From Alviniconcha marisindica (Eukaryota > Mollusca > Gastropoda > Provannidae), in NCBI GenBank assembly GCA_018857735.1, contig JABMCL010003926.1:357501-421500 (forward strand): DNA of 64,000 bases. The letters are read 5' to 3'. A model generated the notes under the pieces. It ran no database searches. It saw only the letters and a list, made by a program, of their open reading frames with translations, and had not been told where the DNA came from. Every line of letters begins with the position of its first letter. Within the stretch, counting starts at the first letter, position 1. The position numbers and the translations under genes were made by a program. Shown here piece after piece: positions 22,455 to 34,700 of this stretch.

Positions 22455-23690
22455 CAACACATTCCTGTAAAAGGACATTCTAGATCAGAACACACATTCC
22501 TGTAAAAGGACATTCTAGATCAGAACACACATTCCTGTAAAAGGACGTTCTAGACCAGAACACAATATTCCTGTAAAAGGACGTTCTAGATCAGAACACA
22601 CATTCCCATAGCTCCATATTCCCACAGCTAGCTAATCCTAATCCCACAGTTTGTGGGAACATAGAACTATGGGGTTACACAGCTGTGGGAACATACAGCA
22701 ATACAGCTGTCAGAACTATTGGGATATACAGCTGTCGGAACACAGACCTATTAGGATATATACAGCTGTTGAAACACAGAGCTATGGGGCTATACAGTTG
22801 CAGGAACGTAGAGCTGTCAGAAGACAGACCTATTGGGATACACAGCTGTTGAAACACAGAGCTATGGGGCTATACTGCTGTGGGAACATAGAGCTGTCAG
22901 AAGACAGACCTATTGGGATACACAGCTGCTGAAACACAGAGCTATGTGGCTATACTGCTGTGGGAACATAGAGCTGTGGGAACACAGACCTATTGGGATA
23001 TACAGCTGTTGAAACAGAGCTATGGGGCTATACTGCTGTGGGAACATAGAACGGGGCGATACAGCTGTGGAAACACATAACTATGGGGCTAAACTGCTGC
23101 TGGAACATAGAAAAACAGGGCTGTACAGCTGTGGGAATATACAAAACTGGGGCTACACAGCTGTGTGAACAAAGAACTATGGGGCTACACAGCTGTGTGA
23201 ACAAAGAGCTACAGGGCTACACAGCTGTGTGAACAAAGAGCTATGGGGCTACACAGCTGTGTGAACAAAGAACTATGGGGCTACACAGCTGTGGGAATAC
23301 AGAACTATGGGGCTACACAGCAGCAGGAACGAAGAGCTATGGGGCTACACAGCTGTGTGAACAAAGAATTTTGGGGCTATACAGCTGTGTGAACAAAGAG
23401 CTATGGGGCTACACAGCTGTGTGAACAAAGAACTTTGGGGCTACACAGCTGTGGGAATACAGAACTATGGGGCTACACAGCTGTGTGAACAAAGAGCTAT
23501 GGGGCTACACAGCTGTGTGAATACAGAATTATGGGGCTACACAGCAGCAGGAACAAAGAGCTATGGGGCTACACAGCTATGGGAACATAGAGCTATGGGG
23601 CTATACAGCTGTGGGAACACAGAACTATGGGGCTATTCAGCTATAGGAACATAGAGCTGTGGGAACACAACACCAAATGAATCAGGAGTT
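22455..23690. repeat. Two adjacent minisatellites (about 34 bp and 32 bp)
   Basis: 22455-22605: four units of ACACATTCCTGTAAAAGGAC type. 22645-23690: about 30 units of GCTATGGGGCTACACAGCTG + TGTGAACAAAGA, with variants (GTGGGAACATAG, GTTGAAACACAG) arranged in higher-order pairs on the left side. Confidence 0.85.
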
Positions 23691-24514
23691 CCAACAATAC
23701 AGTCTTGTGTGTTCTCATGCCCTTTAAATACACAGTTCTACCATGCACAAGCACTTGTGATGGTCCCTGATTGTTTTGTTATAATAGGGTTCCACTGTAG
23801 GTGTATGTATGTATGACATAATAATACTAACCATCATACATCAACATTTCTATAGTGCCCTGTTGCTGATTGAACAACCTCATAATGTGATGACACTGTT
23901 GTATGAACATTTCAAAATTACCAACAAACAAAACGAAGAAAAATCAAACAAAAAAATCACATGGCATGCACCATCCAATCCACTTTATGTTCATCATCAG
24001 TAATCTGCAGGTTTATATCAATTCGTATGTGCTAACAACAATAGTCAATTTGTACAAGCCAACAACAAGTCAATGTGCATGTGCTAACAACAGTAGTGAC
24101 CAACAGGGGCTAGAGGATTAATATCACGAGTAACATTTTTTACACAACATTTTGATTTGAACAAGTCGGTGTACATCATGCAGCATTGTGACCGGAGAGC
24201 AAAAGTGAAGTTATTGCTGAGTATGACAATGATACTGGCAGTAGATATCAGTGGTGTATGTACACGGTACACAAGAGTAACTAGAACAAGAGTGGAGCAC
24301 GCAGAGAAACCGCTCTCCTTGCAAAAAGTCAAACACTCCAAAGTCAATATAGTACAAAATGGTTTCACTCACAACACAAGAGTTCAAGCATAATCCTTCA
24401 GATTCAGTACGTAAAACACAGGCGTGGGTGTGTGGGTATTAAAATGGTGCTGTATACAGGTGCAAAGATAACTTTATATGCAGGGATGACTTAACAACTG
24501 TCTACCCATCAACT
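23691..24514. other. Non-coding stretch
   Basis: AT-rich unique DNA with a few short repeats of GTGCTAACAACA type near 24020-24090. No gene seen. Confidence 0.5.
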
Positions 24515-25190
24515 GTGTCTACTTAACAACAATTTATACCCACCTGATGTGTCTACTTAACAAACTCTACCAACCTGGCATGTCTACTTAACAATTTCTA
24601 CCAACCTGGCGTGTCTACTTAACAAACTCTACCCACCTGACATGTCTAATTAACAACAATTTCTACCCACCTGACATGTCTACTTAACAATTTCTACCCA
24701 CCTGACATGTCTACTTAACAAACTCTACCAACCTGGCGTGTCTACTTAACAATTTCTACCCACCTGACATGTCTACTTAACAACAATTTATACCCACCTG
24801 ACATGTCTACTTAACAAACTCTACCAACCTGGCGTGTCTACTTAACAAACTCTACTCACCTGACATGTCTACTTAACAAACTCTACCAACCTGACATGTC
24901 TACTTAACAAACTATACCCACCTTGCATGTCTACTTGACAAACTCTACCAACCTGGCATGTCTACTTGACAAACTCTACTCACCTGACATGTCTACTTAA
25001 CAAACTCTACCAACCTGGCATGTCTACTTAACAAACTCTACCAACCTGGCATGTCTACTTAACAAACTCTACCCACCTGTCTACTAAACAATTTATACCC
25101 ACCTGGCATGTCTACTTAAAAAACTCCACCAACCTGTCCACTTAACCAATTTTCCCCACCCAACATGTCTACTTAGCAACAATTTGCACC
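24515..25190. repeat. 31 bp minisatellite (about 22 copies)
   Basis: Units CATGTCTACTTAACAAACTC + TACCAACCTGG, with CCCACCTGA variants. Confidence 0.9.
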
Positions 25191-27084
25191 CATCTAAAAA
25201 ATCAGTTTAAATACTGACATACTAGCCTTTTGTGGTTGACTGGGCTCAAAGCACCAACTAACCAACCATTAACTGAGAATTCTTCAGTCACAGTTCATTG
25301 AGGAAGGTTTCAAGAAAGCCAAAAATTCTGAAGAGAATATGGTGTTACTGTTGTTTTTACTTACTCTGAGCGACTAACCAACCATCTGATGTACACTGTG
25401 AGTCGACACCTTGAAGTAGCTGTTTAGCATTTTTTCAGCATACTTTTCCAGAACACTTTCCGCGCATCTGGAATGTGTTCCTGTCACCATTTTCTGCCAT
25501 CTGAACATGTCTACTTCTCTATTAGAATAGTTCCCACCTACCTGACACGCCTGCTTTCTCTTTCCACAACTCTCTCTTCCCTTATATTCCGATGCATGAT
25601 TTGAAATTCAACACTGAATTTGGTATGCTTATGTAAAACAATTATTATTTTGACTTGTACAAATTTGACTGGGCCAGCTCCATCCAAAAATGTTTCTCCC
25701 AAGCTGAAAAGACAAACATCACAACAACTAAATGCCTGTCGAGCTGGTCTTTGATGAAACATCCTGGACAACATCGATGGCTAGGGTTCAATTGCTTCAC
25801 TGATTTCACCACTGGTTGTTTGTGATTATGTTTAATTCAACTGAGACTGTAGCTGGATCAAAATCATTTTCCTCATAAAGAAAAAGCTCATCCAAAATTT
25901 GCCTTGCTGTACAATACTATTGTTTACTCATAAAGTCATATTCATATGACTCATACTGATGACAAATTTCACAAAAAGGTTAAAAAAATCAGCACATTTT
26001 TGGAACAATTTTCATACACTGGCAGAGTAGCGTCCCATGCTCATAAATATGCATACTTTTGGAGCATTCTTAATACACTGGCAGAGTAGCATCCCATGCT
26101 CATAAATACGCATACTTTTGGAGCAGCAAACCGGTTTCTTGCCAACAGGATCTGGCACCCACAGGATCCGGCACTGGCAGCCGTTGCACGGTGCCTGTGG
26201 GCTGTAGGGTGCAGACTGATTGAGTTATGGATGTAATGGCCTGCTCCTTCACCGTAATGCACTTGTAATGCTCCCAAGCCGCAGCGGGAAAAAAAAACCC
26301 ACAGCAACCCTCTCAGTCTGAAGCACGGCTCATCAAAATGTAGAGCTCTTCTGGTCTCGCAGCATACACAACTAAGGCATGTGTTTCATGATGGGATTCG
26401 TTGCAAACACTTAATGTATAAGATTACATGGTCACACATATGCATAGAGCACATCACGCTGATACTGTTTTGTAAATACCTGTGCATGTGTCCGACAGTC
26501 ACAGCACTGAAAGAACAGGCACATGGAAACAAGTCTTTGTACAGCAGCATTAGCTAAATACATGTCTGTGTTTCTCACACCACGTAACTTCTCCTGCCAA
26601 TTTTTGGCGTAATGTAATATTTCTGCGTGCAAAATACTGAGCATGCTCAAGACACATGCTCCCACACACAAGATCAGTTTAGCATAAATCACACACACAC
26701 ATACGCATGCACGCACACAAAAACAACCTTAAAGAGCTGATACTGACCATTAAAAAATGTGCAAAGTAAAACAAAAACTTTGAGAAGAAAACTTTGTCAG
26801 AGGTAAAAGTCCACCATAAACAGTTTCTTTAAAAAAATTAAAAAGTTTTTATTTATTTATCAAAGCTTTGTTGAAAAACTTCGTTCTGTTTGTGCTGACA
26901 CAAAACTCAAACTCAAGTGCGCTAAAACACGACGGACACCCAAGAGCTTGGTCCAAGAGTCAACAACGTGCTGCACAGAGTGGCAGCCCCACCTGGTAAA
27001 ACTAACAGCACGTTGTACAAAGTCATTCCAGTCAGTGTTACACCATCCTTGTTACCTACTATGTGTCAGCTCTACACATATCTC
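25191..27084. other. Non-coding stretch
   Basis: Unique DNA. A 64 bp tandem duplication lies at about 26016-26125 (TACACTGGCAGAGTAGC). No gene or element recognised. Confidence 0.5.
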
Positions 27085-27605
27085 AATCTGCAGTGAAATT
27101 GTGTATAAACTGCTGAATCTGCAGTAGGATTGTGTATAAGCTGGTCTATCTGCAGTGGGATTTTGTATAAGCTGGTCTATCTGCAGTGGGATTTTGTATA
27201 AGCTGGTCTATCTGCAGTGGGATTTTGTATAAGCTGGTCTATCTGCAGTGGGATTTTGTATAAGCTGGTCTCTCTGCAGTGGGATTTTGTATAAGCTGGT
27301 CTATCTGCAGTGGGATTTTGTATAAGCTGGTCTATCTGCAGTGGGATTTTGTATAAGCTGGTCTATCTGCAGTGGGATTGTGTATAAGCTGGTCTATCTG
27401 CAGTGGGATTTTGTATAAGCTGGTCTATCTGCAGTGGGATTGTGTATAAGCTGGTCTATCTGCAGTGGGATTGCGTATAAACCAGACTCTGCAGTGGGTT
27501 TGTGTAAAAGCTGTTCTACCTGCAGTGGGTTTGTGTAAAAGCTGTTCTACCTGCAGTGGGTTTGTGTAAAAGCTGTTCTACCTGCAGTGGGTTTGTGTAA
27601 AAGCT
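27085..27605. repeat. 31 bp minisatellite (about 17 copies)
   Basis: Units TCTGCAGTGGGATTTTGTAT + AAGCTGGTCTA, shifting to CTGCAGTGGGTTTGTGTAAA type at the right end. Confidence 0.9.
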
Positions 27606-27689
27606 GCTTAACTGAACCCCCCATCAGACAGTATGCTCTACTTTAAAGGAGACCTGAAGCAAAGAAACATCACAGGCCCCGTGGACAGG

Positions 27690-28160
27690 AGTCCAAAATC
27701 CTCACAGCAGTCTCTTGCTCAATGTGTAGCTTAGTTTGTTAAAAATCCTCACAGCAGTCTCTTGTTCAATATGTAGCTTCGCTTGTTGCAAATTGGTGTC
27801 ACAGTTGCAAAAATACTGCTGTGTGCGCTGCATTCGCATCTGACAATCTGTACAGATCTCTGCTATCACGCACAAGGCAGTTTCTTAACACTGATTACAG
27901 ATAAATTTATTGAAGCTCACAATACTGCCCCTACTCAAACTGTTTCTTGTGTGTTTTATGATTTGTTGTTTCAGTCACTGACAATACAGGATTGCTACTG
28001 GACCTGTGTGGACAGCCAGACTACTAAGACTGAGAAACTGATGAAGCTAACTGTATCAACGCTTTGTTGCAGTTGTTACTTGTGTGGACAGCCAGACCAC
28101 TGAGACTAAACACTGACAACGCTAACCTTATCAACGCTTTGTTGCAGTTGATCTGCGTAC
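27690..28160. repeat. Short tandem duplications
   Basis: Two copies of AATCCTCACAGCAGTCTCTT... near 27700-27790 and two copies of a roughly 75 bp unit (TGTGTGGACAGCCAGAC) at about 28002-28155. Confidence 0.7.
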
Positions 28161-28361
28161 AGTTCTACACCATCAGTGCAACGCTGTTGTTTCCTTTCTG
28201 TTCCCGTAAAACAAAGTCAGCAAAGTACAAGGACAGCAAGACAGAGAGTCCACTGTCTCCAGGAACAACAACTATCCCAGTACAAAACAGAATACACACC
28301 ATGTGAGTTGTGTCCCTTCTCAAACTATAGTCAACTGTACAAGACCCAGTATAATATCTTT

Positions 28362-28367
28362 TTTATT
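28362..28367 (-). terminator. Candidate poly(A) signal of zinc-finger gene
   Basis: AATAAA on the minus strand, about 135 bases after the stop codon at 28503. It is the first such hexamer downstream and well placed for a short 3' UTR. Not proof of use. Confidence 0.4.
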
Positions 28368-28502
28368 CTGACTGTACAAAACAAGATACAAAATATTCTA
28401 TAAAAAGACATACTCCATCCAATTTCCATCTCGTACACATTGGGCATTCACTTCCTTGCTGTCTGATAAAAAACAAAATCCGAACCATGCATGGATTTCT
28501 TC

Positions 28503-28714
28503 TCACGAACTTTCCTTGACATCCATCTTGTGCGTGCCATCGCAGCCGGCTGAGAGATGTTTCTCCAGATTCTTGGTGGTGACGAAACCCTCCCCGCACT
28601 TAGTGCATTCATTGCGCGACTTCAGCAGGTGGATCTGCGACTTCATGTGTCGGTTCAGGTCCGACTGCGTCACGCCTTTGTAGTTACACAGCCGGCAGCA
28701 ATACTCACGAATAC
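28503..28714 (-). CDS. Zinc-finger gene, exon 9 (terminal)
   Basis: 212 bases including the TGA stop. Acceptor CTATTTATAG. Encodes finger 10 ([17 protein letters not shown] with long spacing to the last His) and the atypical finger 11 ([17 protein letters not shown]...C), ending MDVKESS. Confidence 0.85.
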
Positions 28715-31700
28715 CTATAAATAGAAATGACAAAGAAATCAACACATAAAACAGAAATGACAAAGAAATACACAAATACAAATGATGAAGAAATACACAC
28801 ATAAATACAAATGACAAAAAATACACACAAAATTATAAATTACAAAAAAATACAAACATAAATTTTATAAATCACAAATACAGATAAATTAATGACAAAT
28901 AAATAAATAAATATAAATGACAAAAAAATACACACATAAATACAAATGACAGAAGAAGAAATGCACACATAAACACAAACGACAAAGTACACACATAATT
29001 ATAAATGACCACAAAAAAAATACACATATACTATAAATGACAAAGAAATACACACATAAACAACAAAGAAATACATACATAAATATAAATGACAAAGAAA
29101 ATGAAATACATAAATACGAATGACAAAGAAGTACACACAAATGACAAAGAAATACACAAATAAATGCAAATGACAAAGAAATACACATAAATACAAAGGA
29201 CAAAGAATACACAAATACACAGGACAAAGAAATGCACACATAAATACAAATGACAAAGAAGTACACACAAATGACAAAGAAATACACAAATAAATACAAA
29301 AGACAAAGAGATGCACAGTCAAACCCATGGCTTACCCTGGTGACGCATCATGTGCACTTTGAGCTGACTGTTGGTCCTTGCGTAGTAATCACAGAAGTTG
29401 CACTTGTACGGTCGAATATCTGGACACACACAGAAAGCATGAATATGAAACAGCAATGAAATCCAACAGCCAAGCATGTACCCTGCAAGAAGATGAAAAG
29501 GTGGTGCCCCCCCCCTACCCCCCCACATCAACGCCAGTGGTAATCCCTCATGAAAGGTCACGTCTGTTCCTGTTTAGGTCTGGAAGGAAACCTCCATCAG
29601 AAAAAAGCATCCCTGCCCCACCTCAACACCGACGTGAATGACTAACGGGTAACCTGCATCAAAGTCTGTGTGTCTCAACATCCGAGTAGGTAGGACAGGA
29701 CATCCTTGTGGCCGATTATCTGCCCCTGAACCAACAGGACAGACATCCACACACACTCACACTCGTGGAAGTCCATGTGTCTGTTGATGTCACAGTAGGT
29801 AGGACAGGACATCCTTGTGGCCGATGATCTGCCCCTAAGCCAACAGGACAGACATCCACACTCACTCACAACTCACCCTCGTGGAAGTCCATGTGTCTGT
29901 TGATGTCAGAGTAGGACAGGAAATCCTTGTGGCAGAAGATGCAACGAAACACAGTCCTTCCGTCAGGTAGGACAGTCGGCTTGCAGATTCGCTCCCGATC
30001 CACTGGCTGATTGACCACATACAACCTGAAACAGCGTGCATTTAGAGTCATTGCAATACAACCTGAAACAGCGTGCATTTAGACTTAGAGTCATTGCAAT
30101 ACAACCTGAAACTGCGTGCATTTAGACTTAGACTCATTGCAATACAACCTGAAACAGTGTGCATTTAGACTTAGAGTCATTGCAATACAACCTGAAACAG
30201 CGTGCATTTAGACTTAGAGTCATTGCAATCTCTTCTTGGACTCGGATTGATACCAAAAGCTCAAACTGGAGCACTTTTGTCTGCACTGCACGAAACAGCC
30301 TGCAGTCTGTTAACATTTTCAATCTTCAGTAGTAACTACACTGAGCAAACCAGGCCAGTTTTTCTGGGCAGGGCTGCTTGCTACAGCTGGTACCTATCAG
30401 CGCTTGTGAAACGCAAAGTGAAAACCTGTCAGATGTAACTGGATCATGACATTTGTGCCTGCCGTTTCATTTACGGAACATGTCCTCCAATGATGTCCCC
30501 TTGTCCTAGAAACCCCACGGAAAATGTGTCTTTGAGCAACTGTACCAAAGACCAGGCAAACGACTCCACCAACGACCAAATTCTACGCTGGTAGAACTGA
30601 GCTGCAGGATGCAGCGATTTCTCTGATCAGCTGCCTCGGCTCTGTAGCAATGCATGGGAAGATGGAGAACACAGTCTCTTTCTGCTCCCTGCACAGACCG
30701 CTCTGCAAGACGCAGTTGTTTGATTGATCGATTGATGATCACTTACACAGCGCTATTCTCCGCTCTCTTGAGCAGACTCACTGTGCTCGCATGTGGTTCT
30801 ACGTGAGTGACTAGCTTTTTATAGCGCGTTTTTTTGAATATCCACCGAAGTGTACTTACAGCGCTGGCATGGCTGGTGCCCATGAAACTGCAGCCATCTC
30901 GGCACAAGTTCTGTGTACACCATACAACATGCCACTTCATGCAAAGCCACATACGTAAGGTGTATGCGTGTTTAGCTGTAACCTGCCATCTGCACCTTTG
31001 GCAGAATAACCGGGATCTTTTACATGCTACTGCGGTAACACAGGGGTGGAACGGATACCGAAATTAGAGTCAGCACAGACAGTCGATCGTATGAATGCTG
31101 AACACTAAATCAGACCTCCAACCTCCAGAGAGATGGAATTAAGGGTAGGTAGTAATATAATGATTCATTTTCTTTATATATATATATATATATTGCTGTT
31201 TCTCATATGGCGCATGTACTTGTATATTATACATTGTTAGTTGTCATAATTATATGTATTATGTTTATGAAACTTAGAAAATGTTGGAGAATGTAAAGCG
31301 CACTGAGTTTGGGTACACCAGAGAATGGCGTTATACGAAAGTTATCTATTATTATTATTATACCACCAGTCAACACAATGCCACCTGGTGGTCAGATGGA
31401 AATCTGAGTAAACAGGCATGGCTTAGAGTTCAGCAGACCCTCCACTCCACCAGTCGGCACTGCCATGTGGCGGTCAGACAGAGAGAGTAAAATTGTGCGG
31501 ACAGAGGCAGGGCTTAGACCTCAGCCCGAAAGTGTTAGCGGGTCAGCATACAGATAACTGCTCTGCGACAATGATCCGAACGTTGAAACATCATGCCACC
31601 GACACACCTCTGCAGTGTAATGCATTAATACCTTCTTGGGCCATTTAATATACCTAAGCCTCGATTTGAGTCACTGGTGAACTGACCAATGAGTGGGGAC

Positions 31701-34700
31701 TCGGAGAAACGGCTGCTTAACAAGAAACAGCAATAAACATGGCTTACAAGCTCAAGTCTGATTTACCTAGTGTTCAGCAACACGACAACCTCAATGAACA
31801 AAATCAAATGTTGTAAAATGTTCAGATCTCAAAAGCGCATGCTCCACAAACCAAATCTGCTCCAATGGATTCTTGAAATGATCAACAGGATCACTGACGG
31901 GCATTTGGGAGTGAGAACAAGCCAGATTACTGCCATGCTGAGTTTCTAAACTAGCTTCTCAAACTAAAACACAGATTTCTTTATACGTCAGGTTTAACCA
32001 CAACAGTAATGCAAATAAAGTTCAACAGACAGAAATAAACAGCCAGAAAAACGGGAGAGAAAAAAAAAACACGAAGAAAAGCTACTTATGAGTGGAACCA
32101 AATGAAAGAGAAAACAAAAGAGAATCAAGCTGATCAAACTGAAAACAACCCGAAGGAACACAACACCATAATGATCGAGGGCAGGAAAATCACAACAAAG
32201 GTTAGGCTCTCTTTCAAAATCAAAGTCAACGTTTCCATAGCAGCATTCCAAAACACCAAAAACAAAAATCCTGTCCATTCCAAAATGAACAGAAAGTCTG
32301 ACGAACCATGCATGCAAGCACACATGAATGCTAAACTAATCAAAGGCAAATCTTCAGATAAAAAAAAAGTCATGCAACAACATCAAACATCAAACCTGGA
32401 AGGTCAAGACATGAAAGCAAGCATTCTCAAAAGGTCTATGTTACCAAACAAACAAAATGAAAACAAAAAAGGAGAAGAAAAAGAAACCCTTTTGTTTCGT
32501 TGGAACTTTGATTGCCCTCGTACAAGACAGACAGGAAGACAAAATAATCAAGTCTGTGAAACTGGCTTTTTTCATTTGTTACCAAAATGTGGAAAGTTGT
32601 GTAGTCAACACATTTGTAATTGTATAACAGTTAAATTTTGGCGTTGTTTGTATTTCCTCTTTTTCTTTTATAAACCTCTCTCTCTCATTTCACATTTATG
32701 ATTTAATTTTGACCGGCAGACCTTCTGAGAAGCTAAGTACTTTCAATACTATCAGGTTTTTTGGCAATGCTTTTTTTGTTTGTCTTTGGTTTGCTCATTC
32801 TTTGTCGCTGACAGTGAGCCTAGCAAATCAAATTTAGCAGAGAAACCTGTTTGTTGTCATTTCCTGTTCCATCGTAAAACTATGCTGTTGCCTCCCTCGA
32901 CAAGGAGGGCATCACGACCGCTGTACCCTACCTGGAATGTGTACGAGACAGGGAGGTAACTTTGCGACCATCAGTCGTTGAAGAATTGCTAAGATCTTCG
33001 CTCGAGAGCGTATGCCAAACTGGGTTGAAAAGCTTCCCGTTGGCCACTGAGGTGGACAGGGGAGGGGGGGAGGGAGATTCTTCCTCCCCTCTTGACCTCA
33101 GAGGAGTCTCCCAAAGGACTCTGGGATACCCGACTAACTTCTCAGGGTTGGCGGGCAAAGCTGAAGCGGAGGGCAGAGACGCAGACGCTGATCTAGGGGG
33201 AGAGGTGGCGCTTCCGCTCGACAGCGACAGGTCCTCCGCCTGGTCCTCCTCGTTGCCCGACGCCGGGGAGGGTGGGGACCGGGAGCGGGCCTTGGAGGGG
33301 GGGTTAGAGTTAGACACAGACGCAGAACCATGCAAACTAAAAGGGGAACGTCCAGGCAGAGCAGAAAATGGCCTCAGATACCCAGCAGCAGCCATCGCCA
33401 GGGAGGATGCCGGGGGAAAACCGTTGCCAGGAAACGTGCTGCCTAGCAGGGCAGACGGCACGTTGCCAAAGGCGGCATGCAGCGTCTGCAGGTAGCTGGA
33501 CTGCTGTGCTCGCAGCATCTCTCTCTGGAACTCCTTGTTGATCTGGTCCGTCTCCGAAGGCGACTCGGACGATCTCTCTGCAGGTGACTCTGAAAGCCTC
33601 TTTGGAGAGTTGGAGCAACTCCGGGAGGTGGAGGAAAGTTCCTGCTGCTCTGCGTGGCCTGAAGCCGTTGATTCCTGGGGCTGCTGTTCAGATGGATGCT
33701 GATGTGACGAAGATGACGCAGGGAGCAGGGCTGAATTCTCAGGCTCTCTAGCAGCGGACCTGAACTTGGTTGGCAAAGAAGACTTGCGGCGAGATTTCGT
33801 CACAACAGTTTCTTTCCTGTAAGGTATCAGCTGCCTTTTCGGTGCGCAGCGAATTTCGGACGACTCTGCCATTTCTGCGTCCTCAATTTCTGATCTCGCT
33901 TCAGGCTCCAGAGGTGACGCACCTTCTTCATCCAGATCTGGGTCAGAGGGCATCACCACGGTAACATCCCCCTGTATGCCTTCCTTCTCCAGCAAAGCTT
34001 TGGTGTCAAACAGGCCATTCTGCAAGTCTTCTGTGCTCAGCCCTTTGTGGCTCAGGGAGGGTTCACTGCCATCATCGACCTGCTGCTGCTCACCGCTCAC
34101 TCCGCTCTCCTTGCCCTGCTCCGAGCCCTGGGCCGTGCTCAGCTCCTTCAGCCTGAGGAACATTTCTGAGTCTTGCGGCAACACAGGCGGGGGCTGCAGC
34201 AGCAGGTCCTTCTGAGCGCCGTTCACTTTGGCGCCACTCTTCATGGCCGCCTCGATCAGGCTCTGTCTTGTGTGGAACGCCACGTGGCGGTCCAGGAGGA
34301 ACTGGGTCATGTAGCACTTGGAGCACTTGGGGCAACGGTGGGTGCCTTTGGTGGGGTACTGCGGTGGTTCACTGGGTTCCAGCCCGTCAGTGAGTTTCAC
34401 ACAACTGTCTTCGAGGTTACTTTGCGGTTGAGGTGATGTGGGGGAGGGGAGATCACTGGCGTTCGTTGCATCCCCTGCTGGGGTGGTCTGGGAAGCAGGT
34501 GGAGCCAACTCCTCTCTGATGGAATCAGCTGAGGTGTATTCCTTATTGATGTGGTTCCCGTTGTTGTTGTTGTGGTCATCAAGATGCCCTTCTTCTTTCA
34601 TCTCAGATTCCTCCAGCGCGTCAGACTCCTTCATCCCATCTTCGTCGCTCTTCGAGTTGAACGACGTGAAAAAATTGTGGTTGTTGTTCTGCAGGTCAAG

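Noticed and set aside
20902..25190. CRISPR-like arrays
   Set aside because: Repeats are contiguous with no unique spacers, and the DNA is eukaryotic; they are minisatellites.
28889..29328. Hydrophobic membrane-protein-like readings
   Set aside because: Product of the intron 8 minisatellite rich in ATAAA/GACAAA; composition artefact.
32102..32701. 199-codon plus-strand reading
   Set aside because: Antisense of intron 6 in A-rich DNA (Lys/Asn-rich); no support.
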